DNA of 64,000 bases from Perognathus longimembris pacificus (taxonomy: Eukaryota; Chordata; Mammalia; Rodentia; Heteromyidae), in the NCBI RefSeq assembly GCF_023159225.1, contig NC_063161.1, positions 73,622,767 through 73,686,766 on the forward strand. Reading direction: 5' to 3'. How positions within the stretch are numbered: position 1 is the first letter of the stretch; each line of letters begins with the position of its first letter. The position numbers and the translations under genes are program-made. This document shows, piece by piece, positions 31,950 to 44,219 of the stretch. The notes under the pieces were generated by a model that did not search any database, was not told where the DNA came from, and saw only the letters and a list, made by a program, of their open reading frames with translations.

Positions 31950-32240
31950 GATTGGGCATGGTGGCACATGCCTGTAACCCCTACTAAACATGCTTCTTGG
32001 GAGGCAGAAATAGGAGGAATTAAATTCAAGGCCAGGCTGGGCAAAAAGTTAGTGAAACCCCATCTCAAAGAACAAGCCAGGAGGGGGTGGAGCATAGCAC
32101 AATCACAGATACTCAGGAGGCAGAGGTAGGAGACTCACCGACCAAGGCAAACCCAGGCAAAAGTGTAAGACTATCTGAAAGACAAACTAAAGTAAAAGCC
32201 TAGCAAGTACAAGGCTCTGAGTGCAAAAAAGGAGAAATGC
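31950..32240 (+). mobile_element. B1-B1-tRNA-like SINE
   Basis: Starts attgggcatggtggcacatg, second unit near 32090 (gcatagcacaatcacagata), ends with agcctagcaagtacaaggct and tgagtgcaaaaaa, a clipped tRNA-like monomer. Confidence 0.7.
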
Positions 32241-32367
32241 TTGTGGTGAATGTCATGACAAAGGACAGGAGAAGGAGGCAAATCTCACCAGGAAGCATAG
32301 CTGCCAGCCCAGCTGCACGTTCTGGAAGGCAGCCACCAGGCTGCTGGCTGCTTGCTGCTTTGAGTCA

Positions 32368-32368
<1 letters not shown>

Positions 32369-32422
<54 letters not shown>
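32369..32422. repeat. (CA)n microsatellite
   Basis: Pure run of 27 AC units, the longest in the window; likely polymorphic. Confidence 0.98.
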
Positions 32423-32424
<2 letters not shown>

Positions 32425-32472
32425 GTCCTGCCGGCAGAGCCTTCTGAAGGAGTCTGTTCTAGATCTCTGTCA

Positions 32473-32485
32473 CCCCCCCCCCCCC
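32473..32485. repeat. Poly(C) run
   Basis: C13. Similar runs occur at 11734-11747, 31371-31381, 47890-47902 and 59547-59560. Confidence 0.9.
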
Positions 32486-32979
32486 GCCCCCAGCCCCAAG
32501 GCCTCTGAGTTTAGTGACAAGCCCTTTGGGGACAGGAGCCTGTGCAGCACAGGGAGTGATATTTCCTCAATTTTTAGTTGTGCCCCCTGGTGACATGGCT
32601 ACCCAGTGTGATACCCACAGCAGGGACCTCCCCCACAACAAGGAGCCCCCCAAAGCCTGCTTCTGGACCACATATCTGATAAACAGTTCTTAGTGTGTCT
32701 CTGCCTCTGTTTCCTCTCCATAACTGGATGGAGTTTGACCTGGCACTTTCTAAAGATTGTCCCATTCTAACTGATGATGATTTTTGTCAGTCGTAGCTCA
32801 GTGTGGGGGGCCTAGCTCTGGGGCATTCTGGAGGTTGACCAATCAAGTGTGTGCCAAATCACAACCTGCCAAAGAAACAAGCCATCCCAGGGGCAGAGGG
32901 GGGGAGTAGGGGACTGAAGGAGAAACTGCAGGCGTGGTGACAGAGATGGCTGGTCTCCAGGGTCCCCAGAGGAGTCCCC
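32486..32979. other. Unique DNA
   Basis: No recognisable gene. Confidence 0.4.
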
Positions 32980-33420
32980 CTGCTGCTAATTAGGAACAGT
33001 GCAGCAAGAGGCGTCCTGGTCCCAAGGCCATGGCTTCATAATTCCTCTCGACTCCTCCTTTCTCCTGCTTGGTGCTGTAGCCCATTAGTGCAGGCTGCCC
33101 ACCTTATCTCTGACGAATGGAAATGAAGTTGGACAAAAGCAGCCACAGAGTGCCTGACCCCCCTCCCCCCAGGCAATGCTTCCAGCACCTTCTGCAGCAC
33201 ATGAGTCCTTACCCCTGGAAACTAAGCAGAAGCTAGCATCTCACCTGGAGCCCCGATCTTGGCCCTACTTCATTCCCTGGGTATTTGTGAAGGGCCCATC
33301 TTTGTGCCGGGCCTGGATAATAAAGTACCCAGCTGATCACCAAGCAATTAAGACACTGCAAGGAGCTTTTTCTCGCCTAGCTCCTCAGAGTGCTTCGGTG
33401 TCTGCTTGATGAAGTGGCAG
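32980..33420. promoter_or_regulatory. Candidate conserved noncoding element
   Basis: Repeat-free block with ctgctaattagg, cttcataattcctc, cccattagtgc, caccttatctctgac (GATA-type) and accaagcaattaagac. Motif clustering suggests an enhancer; not tested by alignment. Confidence 0.3.
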
Positions 33421-34717
33421 AGATAGAAATCTCTCATCAGGGCCTAACAGCCTATCAGAATACTTGACAAAGATGAGTCTAGGTCTCACTCAGTTTACCC
33501 CACTATTCCTTTTCTCCCCCACAACCCCAACAGTTGTGTTGGTTCCCTCCCCTTTCCAGGACACAGGTCCTAGAGGTACCATCAATGGTTCTTTGGCTCT
33601 GTTTGAATTGGGGTCAGCAGAGAGGACCCTTAGAATAGGAAAGGGCAGGAAGACAGACCGCCTTCATCTCCCTCAGCCTCCTCCCTCCCAGAGGGTGGGG
33701 GACACTGTGCCGCCCCTCTTTTCTGGGGACTTTTTCCCTGGGGGAGTAGGTTCTCTTATATAACATCAAGTCCTGCGGAGCTCATGGAAATACCTCTTCC
33801 AGTTCCTTCCCTTCCTGGGAGCCTTTTGCCCCAGGCTGTAACAAGTGCAGGGGCAGTTTGACTGCCCCCTCCTGTGGCTGTCTCTCACCCTGACCCACAT
33901 CTGTGGAAGCAGCACTGGCTCTTCTCCTTTGGAGTGTGCCATCTGTTTCCTGCCAAGGGACCCTGACAGAGACAGATGTTTACATAAATACTGTGAGACT
34001 AAAGGATTTAGATCAATCCCAGAATTATTTCCCTAGTGAATATGCTATTTTATAGAGGGTCTCATTTGTAAACTTACCAAAGAATTTTATAAATGAGTAT
34101 CTAAGAAACCTTTTCCAGTCTTTTTTCTCCCATAAAAGGCTGACTTGAGATGCTCAGGGACCAGGCTCCAGGGGCCTGGGGGTTGGGAGTCATGGCTCTG
34201 CTCAATGGCATTACTCAGTAGCTGTGTGTCTCCCCTTCCCCCATGGGAGCCAGGTCTAGTGGGCTCCCTGGATGTTCAGAGCCGGTTACAGTTGGGCACT
34301 GAGCTGCTCTGGGGCTTTCATTCTCTCCCGCCAGTCCTGGCCCCCATTGCACTGTCTCTGCACTGAGTTCTTCTGGCTCCTTTGGCTGATATCTCCTGTC
34401 CCCTCTAAACATGGCCATCTCCCATTGCCACCACTCCCAAAGGCCCAGTTACCCTATAGGCCCAGTTCAGAGACTAGCACCCAGCCTTTGTCTTTTATCA
34501 GACTCTGCTCCACTCATCTTTAGTCCACCTTCTGTTCTTTCCTTGCTTTCAGTTTCCCGTGTCCTGTCGTTTTATTTTTCACATTAAATATCCAGTGAAA
34601 TTGGCTGTCTAGGCAGTGTACAATTATGTAGATTTTAACATTTATGTAGAGAGTATACCACACACACACACAAATGAGCACAGAGTCTCTTGGGCTATCA
34701 CTTCAGTCATGAGTATG

Positions 34718-34719
<2 letters not shown>
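33421..34719. other. Unique DNA, no gene recognised
   Basis: GC-moderate, with a short (CA)n at 34658-34672. No exon-like frames. Confidence 0.4.

Positions 34720-34760
<41 letters not shown>
34720..34760. repeat. (GT)n microsatellite
   Basis: Pure GT run followed by gagagaga. Confidence 0.98.
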
Positions 34761-34764
<4 letters not shown>

Positions 34765-34859
34765 AGAGAGAGAAAAAAATGTGTTACTGCATGGAATTGG
34801 CTCTTTAAAAATACCAGGATATGCAGGGTGAGTCACCAAACTGGAAGCCCAGAATAGTC

Positions 34860-35085
34860 ATTTCAGAACCAAAGACTTGAAAATCAGAAGTGATAACACA
34901 TTTCCTGCCCAAAGGCCCTCAGACCCAGGACCCAGGAAAAGCAGACACTTTGGTTTCAGTGGGAAAAGACCAATGTCTCAGCCCAAACAGGCAGGCAGGG
35001 GAGTTGGGCTTTTTTTGTTCCCTTCAGACCTGCAATTGACTGAATGAGACCCACCCATATTCAGGAGACTCTGCTTTATGGACAG
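34860..35085 (-). mobile_element. MLT2-like (ERVL) LTR, partial
   Basis: Reversed landmarks: agaccaatgtctcagccc, aacaggcaggcagg, cttcagacctgcaattgac, tgaatgagacccacccatat, gagactctgcttta. Cut abruptly by the following L1 relic. Confidence 0.65.
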
Positions 35086-36115
35086 TTAGTTCTGTCCCAT
35101 AGGTCTACATATCTGTCTCTTCTCCAGTACTATACTATCCTGATTGCTATATCTTGTGATGAATCTTTAAATCAGATAACATGGTGCCACTCACTTCGTT
35201 TTTCTTTTTCAAAATTGTTTGAGCTTTCATGATTCATTTGCTTTCCCTTATCACCTTGAAAATGTGGTTGTCTGTACCTTCAAAAACATCTGGCCTAGAC
35301 TGGAATTCCATTGAGTCTATGGATTTAACGGGGGTGGGGGGGAGGTGGGGGGGAGAAGACTGACCAAGCATTTCCCTGCTTTCGTTTGGGTCCTACTTGA
35401 TTTCATTCATCCATGTTTTTGTTTTGTCACTTTTTAGCATGTGGATTCAACTTGTGCTTTGTTAGGTATATACCCAATATTTTCATTTTGTTACTGGTAC
35501 AATACCTGTGTTGTGGTTTCTGGTTGTCCATTTCTAACAGATAAATCTTTTATTTCCTCCCAAATGCTGAACTGGTCAACTTCACTGTTTAGTTCTGTAA
35601 AGTTTTCATAGATACTTAGGATTGTCTGTGTAGAAACTTTAGTTATCTGAGCTCAGAAACAAGTTGCTTGTTGCCAGGTTGTTTCTCCTTTATTTCCCCC
35701 TTGTCTTCTTGTCTCAGCTAGTTCTCTTGCTATGTCCCCAGTCTTAAAGGAGAACATGATGCATGGGACAAGTAGTAGTTTTTGTACACTCCCTCTGTGA
35801 CACAGGGAACGTGGCTTTCTATTCCCAGCTCACTGAAAATCTTCACTATGAATAGATGTTGGATTTTTGTCAAACGATTTTTCTATATTAATAGTTGTCA
35901 TGGGATTTTTTTTCTTCCTCTTTAGACGAATAATGTGGTAAGTGTTACTAATGGATTTGAATATTGAGTTTGCTTTCATTCCTGGGAAAATCTCCAATTG
36001 CTCATACTATACGTTTAATATAGCATCTGGCTCAGATTTGCTAATACTTGGAAGATTTTTACATCTGTATTCATGGAGGAGAATGGATTAGAGTTTTTGG
36101 TAGTTCCTGGTGGCT
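35086..36115 (-). mobile_element. Old L1 ORF2 relic
   Basis: The plus strand reads like reversed L1 ORF2: ataggtctacatatctgtct, ctccagtactatactatcct, gcctagactggaattccatt, ggtatatacccaatattttc, ggatttttgtcaaacgattt and attcctgggaaaatctcc, in the expected order. No frame is open. It belongs to an older subfamily than the element at 10.8-17.2 kb. Confidence 0.8.
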
Positions 36116-36599
36116 TACTCCATCTATTAGTCAGGCTTCTTCTAGCCACTGAACCTATAAAGGTTGATTTAATCTCTAGGAAACTCCAGCATAGCTCAGA
36201 TCAGGGCCCTGGGTCTCAGACTGAACTCTGATCCCATCCTCATCCATCTCATCAGCTGGAACCAAACCTTAAACCAATTCATATACAAGCAGTACCACAA
36301 AGCTTTTCCCAAGTCCCACACTGGCTGCAGGAACTGCCATAAACATACTCACAGATCCACATGCATAATTTAAAGTTGTCTCTCCTCTTAGACTCTAGTC
36401 AACCTTTCTGACGGGGAGAGATTAAGTTGAAAGTGAAGATAGAGTCTTAGCATCCCTGCAGTGCCCTTTTCACAGACTCAGATTTATTAAGTTTTAATTA
36501 CATGTGAGGCGCATAGCTGGATCCTCTGATGAATACAAAGCAAGTGCCAGGTGCAGTCCACCTTGAGGGCTATTGCTCTGCTAGAAAGACAGTTGGACT
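36116..36599. other. Unique DNA
   Basis: No recognisable gene; an old LTR cannot be excluded. Confidence 0.35.
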
Positions 36600-36910
36600 T
36601 GGGAGCCAGGTGCTGGGGGCTCACATCTGTCATCCTTACCACTTACAAGGTTGAGGAGGATCACAGATTCAGATGAGACTGGTTGAAAAAAGAAAGTCCA
36701 TAAATCCCATCTCAACAAAAGAAGCCGAGCAAGGTGGCACATGCCTGTCACCCCAAGTGAATGTGAAGTAGGGAGTGATCACTTCCCGGGTCCACCCCCA
36801 AGACATGTGCCTCAACTCAAAAATAACCAGTGACAAAGTGGGCTGGAAGCATGGTTCAGAAATAGAGCACCTGTCTAGCAACTGAATGCAAAGCCCAGTA
36901 TTACCAAAAG
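36600..36910 (+). mobile_element. B1-B1-tRNA-like trimeric SINE
   Basis: gagccaggtgctgggggctc, then gccgagcaaggtggcacatg, then gggctggaagcatggttcag with a weak B box. Confidence 0.7.
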
Positions 36911-37399
36911 AGGCAGAGCGGAAATCTGGACCTCTCTGGTATGTGATGTGTGATGTGTATTTGTGAACACCCCATGAAGAAATCTAATGCTCAAAGAGAA
37001 ACCTGAGAGACTTGAATGAGCACTCCTTTGTAGTGTCTTCTAAGGCATGAAGGAAAGCATGAACGTGATGAGTGCAGTGTTCACACGTGGTCACCGCTGG
37101 CCAGTGTCAGATGGTCTATTGGTGAAGTGAAAGAGGCAGGTCCTCATAAGCTCACCATCTAGTTGGAAATTCAGAAATAGTATAACTAAAGCCATGAGAA
37201 AACCCTTAAAGTATACATTACTAGCTATAATACATACTTTGTGGTAAAACTGGAATGATACAAATGACATCACTTGTAGCACACATTTGGCTAATTAATA
37301 CTGTGGTGGGAAGTGACTGTAACTGGGTGTGAAAAACCGGCATTGATTAAATGAGGGGGAGGGGCAAAGCACAGCAGGAACAGGAGCCACGGGAAATAA

Positions 37400-37715
37400 A
37401 ACCATTAGAGACCCTGGCTTGACAGCATCCCAGATACTTGAGAGGTAGAGATAGGAAGACCGGGGTTCAAGACTAACTTATGCAAAGTTAGCAAGATCCT
37501 ATTACAGAAACAATCCAAGTATGGTAAATCATACCTGTAATCCAAGCTACTCAAGAGGCAAAGGCAGGAGAATCACATATCAATTCCAGATTGAGCTTAA
37601 CACCTGAAAAATAAACTAAAAGTTAAAGGGTTGGAGGGGTGGCTCAAATGGTAGAGTACTTGCTTAGCAAGCATGAGGCCCTAGAGATGAGCCCCTCCCC
37701 AACTTCTGCCAAAAA
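37400..37715 (+). mobile_element. B1-B1-tRNA-like trimeric SINE
   Basis: First unit clipped at its head; second unit atggtaaatcatacctgtaa; third unit ggttggaggggtggctcaaa with tagcaagcatgaggcc. Confidence 0.75.
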
Positions 37716-38575
37716 TAAAGCAAAGTAGGAAATGTGTGTATGCATCCAACAGCCAGCATTTACCTCTCTGCAAGCCAGTGGCTGCCATTGTACAGAATGA
37801 AGCAAAATTCAATCTTCTTATGAAACAGGAACTATACCCTGTAGGCCCAGCCTTAACCACACCCTGCATACGCAAAACAACACATACCCAGGATACCCGG
37901 CATGAGCCTGCAGCCAGCCTCGGCCAAGTTGTTAGCAGAGCCACATGCCTCAGGACAGGGTCAGGAAGCTGGGTGTCCAGGGCCTTCCTGAAGCATGCGC
38001 TCCCTTCCCCCTAGATCTCCAACGGACTTCAGAACATGTTCTCCTCTTCCAAATCGGCATGGTCAGTACTCCAAAGGAGATGGTGGAGAAGAAATGTGGG
38101 TCAACTCTGGCCTCTCCAGATGGCCAGCCCACCAGCACCAAAGGCACTGTGGGGAGTGGTGGGGTGGAAGCTCTCAAATTCTAACTAAAAATTCTAGTCA
38201 AGGTAGAGGACTCACTTCCTGTGGGAGGGCAGTCCCCTCCTATGAGCCAGTGAAATAGAAAGGATGTAACCTTCTCAAGAGCATCCTCCATCTCCAGCTC
38301 CCCCACACTGCTGCCGGCCTGTCACAATGTGAATTCATCCTCATTTGAATGAGAAAACTGTGCTGAAAGCGGCTATTGCTACCGAAGTGACCCCAGGACT
38401 AAGTGATGTCACCAAACCCTTCTGCCATCTGCATCGGGAAAGTTCAAGTGGTGATCTTTACGAAGGAAAAATAAATAGGAGAGTTCTGTACAAATGGAAA
38501 TGCAGAAAGGTGTGGAGGGAGAGAATTGGATTCACAGAGCTTTGCTGAAGGGTAGAGAGATGTCACCCCCTAACA
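37716..38575. other. Unique DNA, no gene recognised
   Basis: Several overlapping 70-90-codon frames on both strands near 37680-38260; no domain recognised. Confidence 0.4.
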
Positions 38576-38825
38576 CCATTAATGTTAATTAGCGACGACC
38601 CACAGTCTTAACGTTTCACATTTACTTATGACTTATAAAAAAAACACACAGGGTCTTCTTGATATGGAAGTCATGCTAACAAAGCAAGATTGATTAGATT
38701 TCTAATTATCTGTCATCCTAGCATGACCAGGGGCAAATGGAATGCATTTTCTAGTTTCTCTCGGCAAAAATAGAGCACTCACCAATGCAAGACAAAAACT
38801 CTCCAGGTTCCCACTAGGCTCCTTA
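38576..38825. promoter_or_regulatory. Candidate conserved noncoding element
   Basis: Repeat-free block dense in homeodomain-type cores: ccattaatgttaattagcga, gcaagattgattagatttct, aattatctgtcatcc. CpG within an AT-rich core (agcgacgac) is unusual for neutral mammalian DNA. Motif evidence only. Confidence 0.4.
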
Positions 38826-39579
38826 AAAAAAAAAAAAAAAATGTGAGACAATAAAATGGGTGGATGACATCACACAGCTCCCAGAAATGCTCTCTTTTCC
38901 CCATTGAAAAGACAACTAGCCAGGGACAAAATGAAGCATTTCAGAGTGCATTCCCTGTGCACACATCTAACCAGTTATTCTCTTCTTGTCTTTCATTTTG
39001 GTCCCACATGTAACTGGGCTTTATAGGGCAGTCCCACACATTCCTATTGAGACTCTACATAAGCACATTATTGACAGCAATGCTAGCTGCTATAAGATCA
39101 TCACAAAAGAAATGAGTTTTGTATTCTAGTAGTAAGCCCATCCAGGCCTTCCTGATGGCCAGCAGATTTCACAGGGCAACCGGGAGATCCGGGTGCCCTC
39201 TGTCTGCTAGTGGTCCCCGCGGTCTTCTCCATCCAGCCATGAAGGGAGCACTTGTTCATTTCTCTTGTCTGTAAGTGGCACTTTACTTAGAACTCATCGG
39301 CAGGAATCATCCACCCAGGTGCTAGAGGAGTAGGGCAGCCACTCCACAGTAAAGCTGTCCTTGCTGGATCTTGAGTGATCTTGCCTCTGTAGTGTCTTCT
39401 AGCCACCCAATATTTGGTTTCCACACACAGAGAATATATTCATCCCTGATCAGGAGAAAACACCCGGGGCCTGTGCCCAGTGCAGCCCCAGCAACTCAGA
39501 GTGACAAGGCCATTTGCATCCAGGGGTAGAGGGACATGTCATGGTAGAGTGAAAATATGGCTTCATACTTTTTTACATT
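38826..39579. other. Unique DNA after a poly(A) run
   Basis: A run of about 18 A at 38824-38841, then repeat-free sequence that may also be under constraint (38995-39310), but without clear motifs. Confidence 0.35.
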
Positions 39580-39855
39580 TCTTTTTGCAATCTTGGGATA
39601 TGAACTTGGGGCCTCATGCTTCCTGTGCAAGAGTCCAGCCTTATTTTATTCATTACTTCATTTGAATAGGGTCTTACCTTCCTGACTGATGGAACCAGTA
39701 TGGGCCACAATTCTTCTATTTCTACATCCTTGTATTCACCTTTTTATTGACGGATACAAGAGAGTCTCTTGAAACTTTTGCTAAGGCTTCCCTTGAACTG
39801 TGATCTTCCCTGACTCAGCCAGAGTAGCTAGGATCACAAGCTCTGATCATTTTTG
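39580..39855 (-). mobile_element. tRNA-like + B1 multimer SINE
   Basis: In reverse: tRNA-like part (tatgaacttggggcctcatg), then two B1-like arms (cattacttcatttgaatagg; cttcccttgaactgtgatc, agagtagctaggatcacaag). Confidence 0.6.
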
Positions 39856-40360
39856 AATTTGCACAAATTAATTGTACCAAGAGATTTTATTGTGCTATTT
39901 CCATGTAGGCATATAATGTGTATCAAATTCAACCCCTCCATTTCCCTTTGTTAGCCTCCTTCCTCTGTCTTTTCTAACAGTTTTTAGTAGGTTTCATGAT
40001 GTTATTTTCATATATATGTATATATATGAAAGTATGTATCTATGTATGAATATATGCTTATGTATATATATGAAATATATATATATATATCAATGGCATT
40101 CATCCCTATCACCCTCTTCCTCCCCACTGGCCCTCCCTTAAGACTCTCCTTGTATAATCATGCCAATTTATTGTTCTTACTATTATTTTATTATTAGGTC
40201 TATCTAGATCCCATGTATTAGTGAAAGCATGATATTTATCTTTTCAGCTTGACTTATCTCACTCAACAAGATGATCTGGAGTTCTCGCCACTTTCCTACC
40301 TATGATATAATTTCATTCTCCTTTATCTAAAGCTGAATCATCATGAGATACACACTTTTT
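39856..40360 (-). mobile_element. Old L1 3' region
   Basis: Reversed L1 ORF2 C-terminal landmarks: gacttatctcactcaacaag, atgatctggagttctcgcc, ctttatctaaagctgaatca. The middle (40009-40092) has expanded into TA/TATG-rich low-complexity DNA. Confidence 0.7.
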
Positions 40361-40611
40361 ATGAAGGAAGTTGTCTGCCCTCCATTAATCTACTATACAC
40401 AGTGATGTGGAGGCAAGGACCAGAAAGCTGTAATAAAAAACGGCAATAACAGAAGACACCTTCCTTTCTCCCTTTGCTAGAAGGAGCACACCAGTAATAG
40501 CCTGGCCTCTTCCAGGGGAGCTATGGGGTGTGAGGCTCTCAGCTCGCCTCCTAACTGATTATAGATGGCATTTTTTTTTGTAGTGACATATTGTAAAATG
40601 ACTTACTATGT

Positions 40612-40885
40612 CATTTTTTTCCCTTTATTGTCAAAATGAAGTACAGAGGGGTTACAGTTTCATATGTAAGGCTTTTCTTGTTCAACTTGTTACCTCCTCC
40701 ATCATTTTCCCCCCATCTCCTTTCCCTCCCCCCCCCCATGAGTTGTACAATTGGTTTATACCAAATGGTTTTGTAAGTATTGCTTTTGGAATCATTTGTC
40801 TTTTTATCCTTTGACTCTCAATTTTGGTACTCCCTTTCCCTTCCCTAGTTCTAATACACGTATATACATTCTTAATTGGAGATTT
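40612..40885 (-). mobile_element. Old L1 3' end
   Basis: T run, then tattgtcaaaatgaagtaca, gaggggttacagtttcatat and, farther on, ttcccttccctagttctaat and acacgtatatac, the same order as reversed L1 3'UTR at 910-1115 but longer and more diverged. Confidence 0.75.
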
Positions 40886-40927
40886 TTTTTTGGCAGTTTT
40901 TAACCATATGTGATGGGGAGAGTGAGA

Positions 40928-41160
40928 TTTCCAGGCATGATGGTACACATCTGTAATCCCAGCACTCTGGAGGGTAAAGCAGGAGGATCATGAGTTTGAG
41001 GCCTGCCTGCATTACATGGCAAAATCCAAGCCAATCTGGACTACGTATTGAAACCCTGCCTCAAAACAAACAAACAAAAAGCATTGGGGGTGTGGCTTAG
41101 TGATGAGTGCTTTCCTAAAATATGTGAGGCTCTGGGTTCAACCCCAGGACTAAGAGGGAA
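40928..41160 (+). mobile_element. B1 + ID-like composite SINE
   Basis: ccaggcatgatggtacacat, gtaatcccagcactctgg (well-preserved B1), then (AAAC)n and ttgggggtgtggcttagtg with gggttcaaccccagg. Confidence 0.8.
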
Positions 41161-41225
41161 GGGAAAGAAAAGGAAAAGAGGGAGGGGGGAGGGAAGGAGG
41201 AAGAAAAGGCAGGCCGACAGGCAGG
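41161..41225. repeat. Purine-rich (GGGA/GAAA) tract
   Basis: The SINE tail degenerates into a G/A tract. Confidence 0.8.
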
Positions 41226-41229
41226 TGAG

Positions 41230-41665
41230 AGAAAGTGCAGGTCAGGTGCTCACACCTACAGGCTCACACCTATAATCCTAACTAGAGCTAGCTAGTTGGG
41301 AGGCAAAGACCCAAAGGATTACAGTTTGAGGTCAACCTGGGCAAGACTCCCATCTCAACTAGTGGCTGGGTAAAATGACATACACCTGCCATCTCAGCTA
41401 CCCAAGATGGTGAGACTCAGAGGATCTGAGTCCCAGGCCAGGCAGCCTAGGCAAAGAAATTCACAAGACCCCCCCATCTCAACAGAAAAAAATCTTGGCA
41501 TAGTTAAATGTGCCTGTCAGCTCAGCTGTGTCAGGAAGCGCAAATGGGATGATCTCTGTCTAGACAGGCATGGACATAAAGTGAGAACTAGCCTCAAAAA
41601 TAACTACAGCAAGAAAGGCTAGAGGTGCACAAAGCCCCGAATTCAAATCTTAGTACTATCCATCT
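41230..41665 (+). mobile_element. B1 multimer + tRNA-like SINE
   Basis: Three B1-like starts (ggtcaggtgctcacacctac; tggctgggtaaaatgacata; cttggcatagttaaatgtgc) and a short tRNA-like end (gctagaggtgcacaaagccc). Confidence 0.65.
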
Positions 41666-42069
41666 ATTTGGCAGGCTACATTTAAAGGATTTCTCTAGAG
41701 TAGTTCTTATTAGCTTCTAAGAAACAAAGACAATATGAAACCACATTCTTTTTTTCCACTCTATGGTTTGATCTTCTCACAGGCATTCAAGGACTGATTG
41801 CAAACCCATGTAATCAACTTGCAAACGAGTCTCCCAGGCGACATGTCTGTATCTTCCCTCCAAATGAGTCTCCGAGTCACCATCAGCATTCCATCCATGC
41901 TCCTCCACCGCCAGGCAGAGCCTGCAGGAGCTTCTTCCGACTTCCCCATGGTGGCAAAGCTTTGCTATTACGAGCTTCCACAATCACAACTTAGTATTTC
42001 AAAGATATCCATGGCCAAGGGCAGTGATTAGAAGGGACAATCAAAGTACCACCTCGTGGGGGCAAAATA

Positions 42070-42413
42070 TGGAGTGTTGTGTGTAAGTTCCATCCCTGGA
42101 AGGCTCCACATAGATGCCCCCCACCTCATTAAGTCTCCACCCAGTTACCTGGGTAACCAGCAGACCTGGAGGCAGTTACCTCCCCTTTCCCTGAGGTCAC
42201 ATCCTAATCCACCTGGCCACACCCCTGCCCCTGCCCTAGATAAGCAGGGCTGGGTGGGGGTCGCCCTTCTCTCCCTTCTCTCAGGCCATGGATCATCTTG
42301 GCCACTGGCTAGCAGTTTGGTAATGAACTTTTCTCTCCTGCCTGAATACGGCGTGGCATTCTCCTTTACTGGCTACCTAAAAACCTAACATTGCGAATGC
42401 AGTGAGCATGGAG
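42070..42413 (+). mobile_element. Solo LTR with 5-bp target duplication
   Basis: A 334-bp LTR at 42075-42408, beginning TGTTGTGTG and ending GTGAGCA, flanked by exact tggag at 42070-42074 and 42409-42413. The second half has a weak TATA-like tagataagcagg, CT-rich downstream sequence and taatgaac in place of a clean polyadenylation signal. No internal retroviral sequence follows, so it is a recombined solo LTR. A 5-bp duplication suits ERVL/MaLR-class elements, but I cannot name the family. Confidence 0.75.
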
Positions 42414-42580
42414 GGGGCGGGGTCTCTGGTAGAATTTTGTTTCCTTTGCCTAAAATCCAGTTGCAGGGCCGGTGTATTCATTTGCACCTCAGCTGTGGGA
42501 ATTCACAATCCTGCCTGCAGTGCTTGCTGTCTCTGTTCCATCCTCGCCCACTGTTGCTGACTTCTGTGTCCTTTTGCTAA

Positions 42581-42606
42581 GTGTGTGTGTGTGTGTATGT
42601 GTGTGT

Positions 42607-42645
<39 letters not shown>
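42581..42645. repeat. (GT)n microsatellite
   Basis: About 32 GT units with two tatg interruptions. Confidence 0.98.
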
Positions 42646-42646
<1 letters not shown>

Positions 42647-44219
42647 TGAGGTCTCTCTGGTGATTAAGGCCCTGGAAAGCATTTTGCATACTTGTTGGTC
42701 ATTTGCATACTTTCTAATGGAAAATGTCTATTTCTGTCATTTTTCCCATTTGTTAATCGACTTATTTGTGTTTTGTAGAGTTGAGAAAAGTCAATTGTGA
42801 AAATTTTATCTGGAATACACAAATAATTAGTGCATGCAGATCCCAAATGGATTTTGGAAAAAGCAAGCAACCCCGGGTAGAAGAACCCTTCTAGCAATAG
42901 AGGGGATACAACACTGGACCAAGCAGGAACTGGGGACCCCACCCTGGAGCACCCTTCCACAGATCAAGGCTTCCTAGAGCAAGTCTGTGGATAGAGAGAG
43001 AGCTCTGTAAGACCATTTGCTCCCAACCAGGTCAGGCTTATGAATGCCTGTGGATCTAGGACAGCAGTGGAAACAGATAAAAGAAGCAGGGAAAGCAGCC
43101 CTGGGTAAGGCAGGCTAGTCAGAAGGAAGATGTTGGATCCACTGGCTCTGCCTCACTTTTTCCAAGGGCTTTATTCATAGAGTGGCCCAGCCCCCTCCCT
43201 TGAGGGAGCAAAGCAGGTAGGAGAGGGGTCTAGCTAACTGTCCTCAGAACACAGGTAGACCCTTGCCTAAGAGCAGTGGTTCTGTCATGATGGGGCCAAA
43301 ATCAAGGCCAGGAGCATAGCTGAGACCATAGTGTCATCAGCACAGCAGCAAGGGACCAGGGGAAGGAGAGTTTAGAGCCAAGATATGACAAATGAGGGGA
43401 CAGAGAATGGGTGAAGCATCCTGTATGCTAAGAGTAAGGAAAAAGCAAAAAGACAATCTGGAAATTCCGAGTAAACTCTTGCCACCAAAGCTGTGGTCCT
43501 CAAGGTGAGGGCCGCTTTCGCTCAATGGAACAAGGCAAGACAGGTGACACTCCCTGAGTCCAAGCAAGGATGGGCTTTGTGATAAAACTCCTGGCCTCTG
43601 TGAAAGGAACAGAATAAAGAGACCTTGTGAGTCCCTGGCCCTCCAGGCAGACATTGGCTCGCACTTAATCCAGGCAGATATTGGACCTAGAAAATTAGAT
43701 ACTGCTGAGAAGTTGGACAGGACTGCAAATGCCAGGGCTTCTCTCACTAAGTCCTACATAAACAAAGATCTAACTCACGAAGCAGGCGCTGCCTCATTTG
43801 CAAGTCTAATGTGCACAGATCCACTCGTGGCCAGAGGTAAATTTTGTTACCTAACCCTCAACTACCTTCTACTGTGAAGACACAGTAGACACTCTTGGTC
43901 TGTTGAACTGAACTGAACCCACACTGGACACCAAATGTGAGTGGAGAACTTTCTGAGTGCCGGGCCATATGCTCCGCACCAAGAGAGCAAATGAGCTGGG
44001 TCTCCATCTCACCCCTGAAGTTAAGGGTGGGGTGGGCTCCTTCCGTGTCTCCACCTGAAAGGAGTCAGCAACAAGTTCACCAGAATGCCATGTAGACACT
44101 CAAAACCCAGGATTTCACAAGAGGAGCCTTAATAGAATCCTACTATTTTAAGAACAAAACTTGTCATTATGTTGGGCACTTTAGTCATGTGTGGACTCTA
44201 GCCCTAAAATTAGAATAAA
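42646..44219. other. Unique DNA, no gene recognised
   Basis: 1.5 kb without clear repeats. The longest frame, 136 codons on the minus strand at 43337-43747, has no recognised domain. Confidence 0.4.

Noticed and set aside
35086..36115. Possible host exon from weak open frames
   Set aside because: The sequence follows reversed L1 ORF2 closely enough to be an old LINE relic.
42472..42663. Val/Cys-rich small protein
   Set aside because: Translation of (GT)n; the same artefact occurs at 6830-7090, 24149-24532, 32221-32593, 50137-50391 and 52020-52250.
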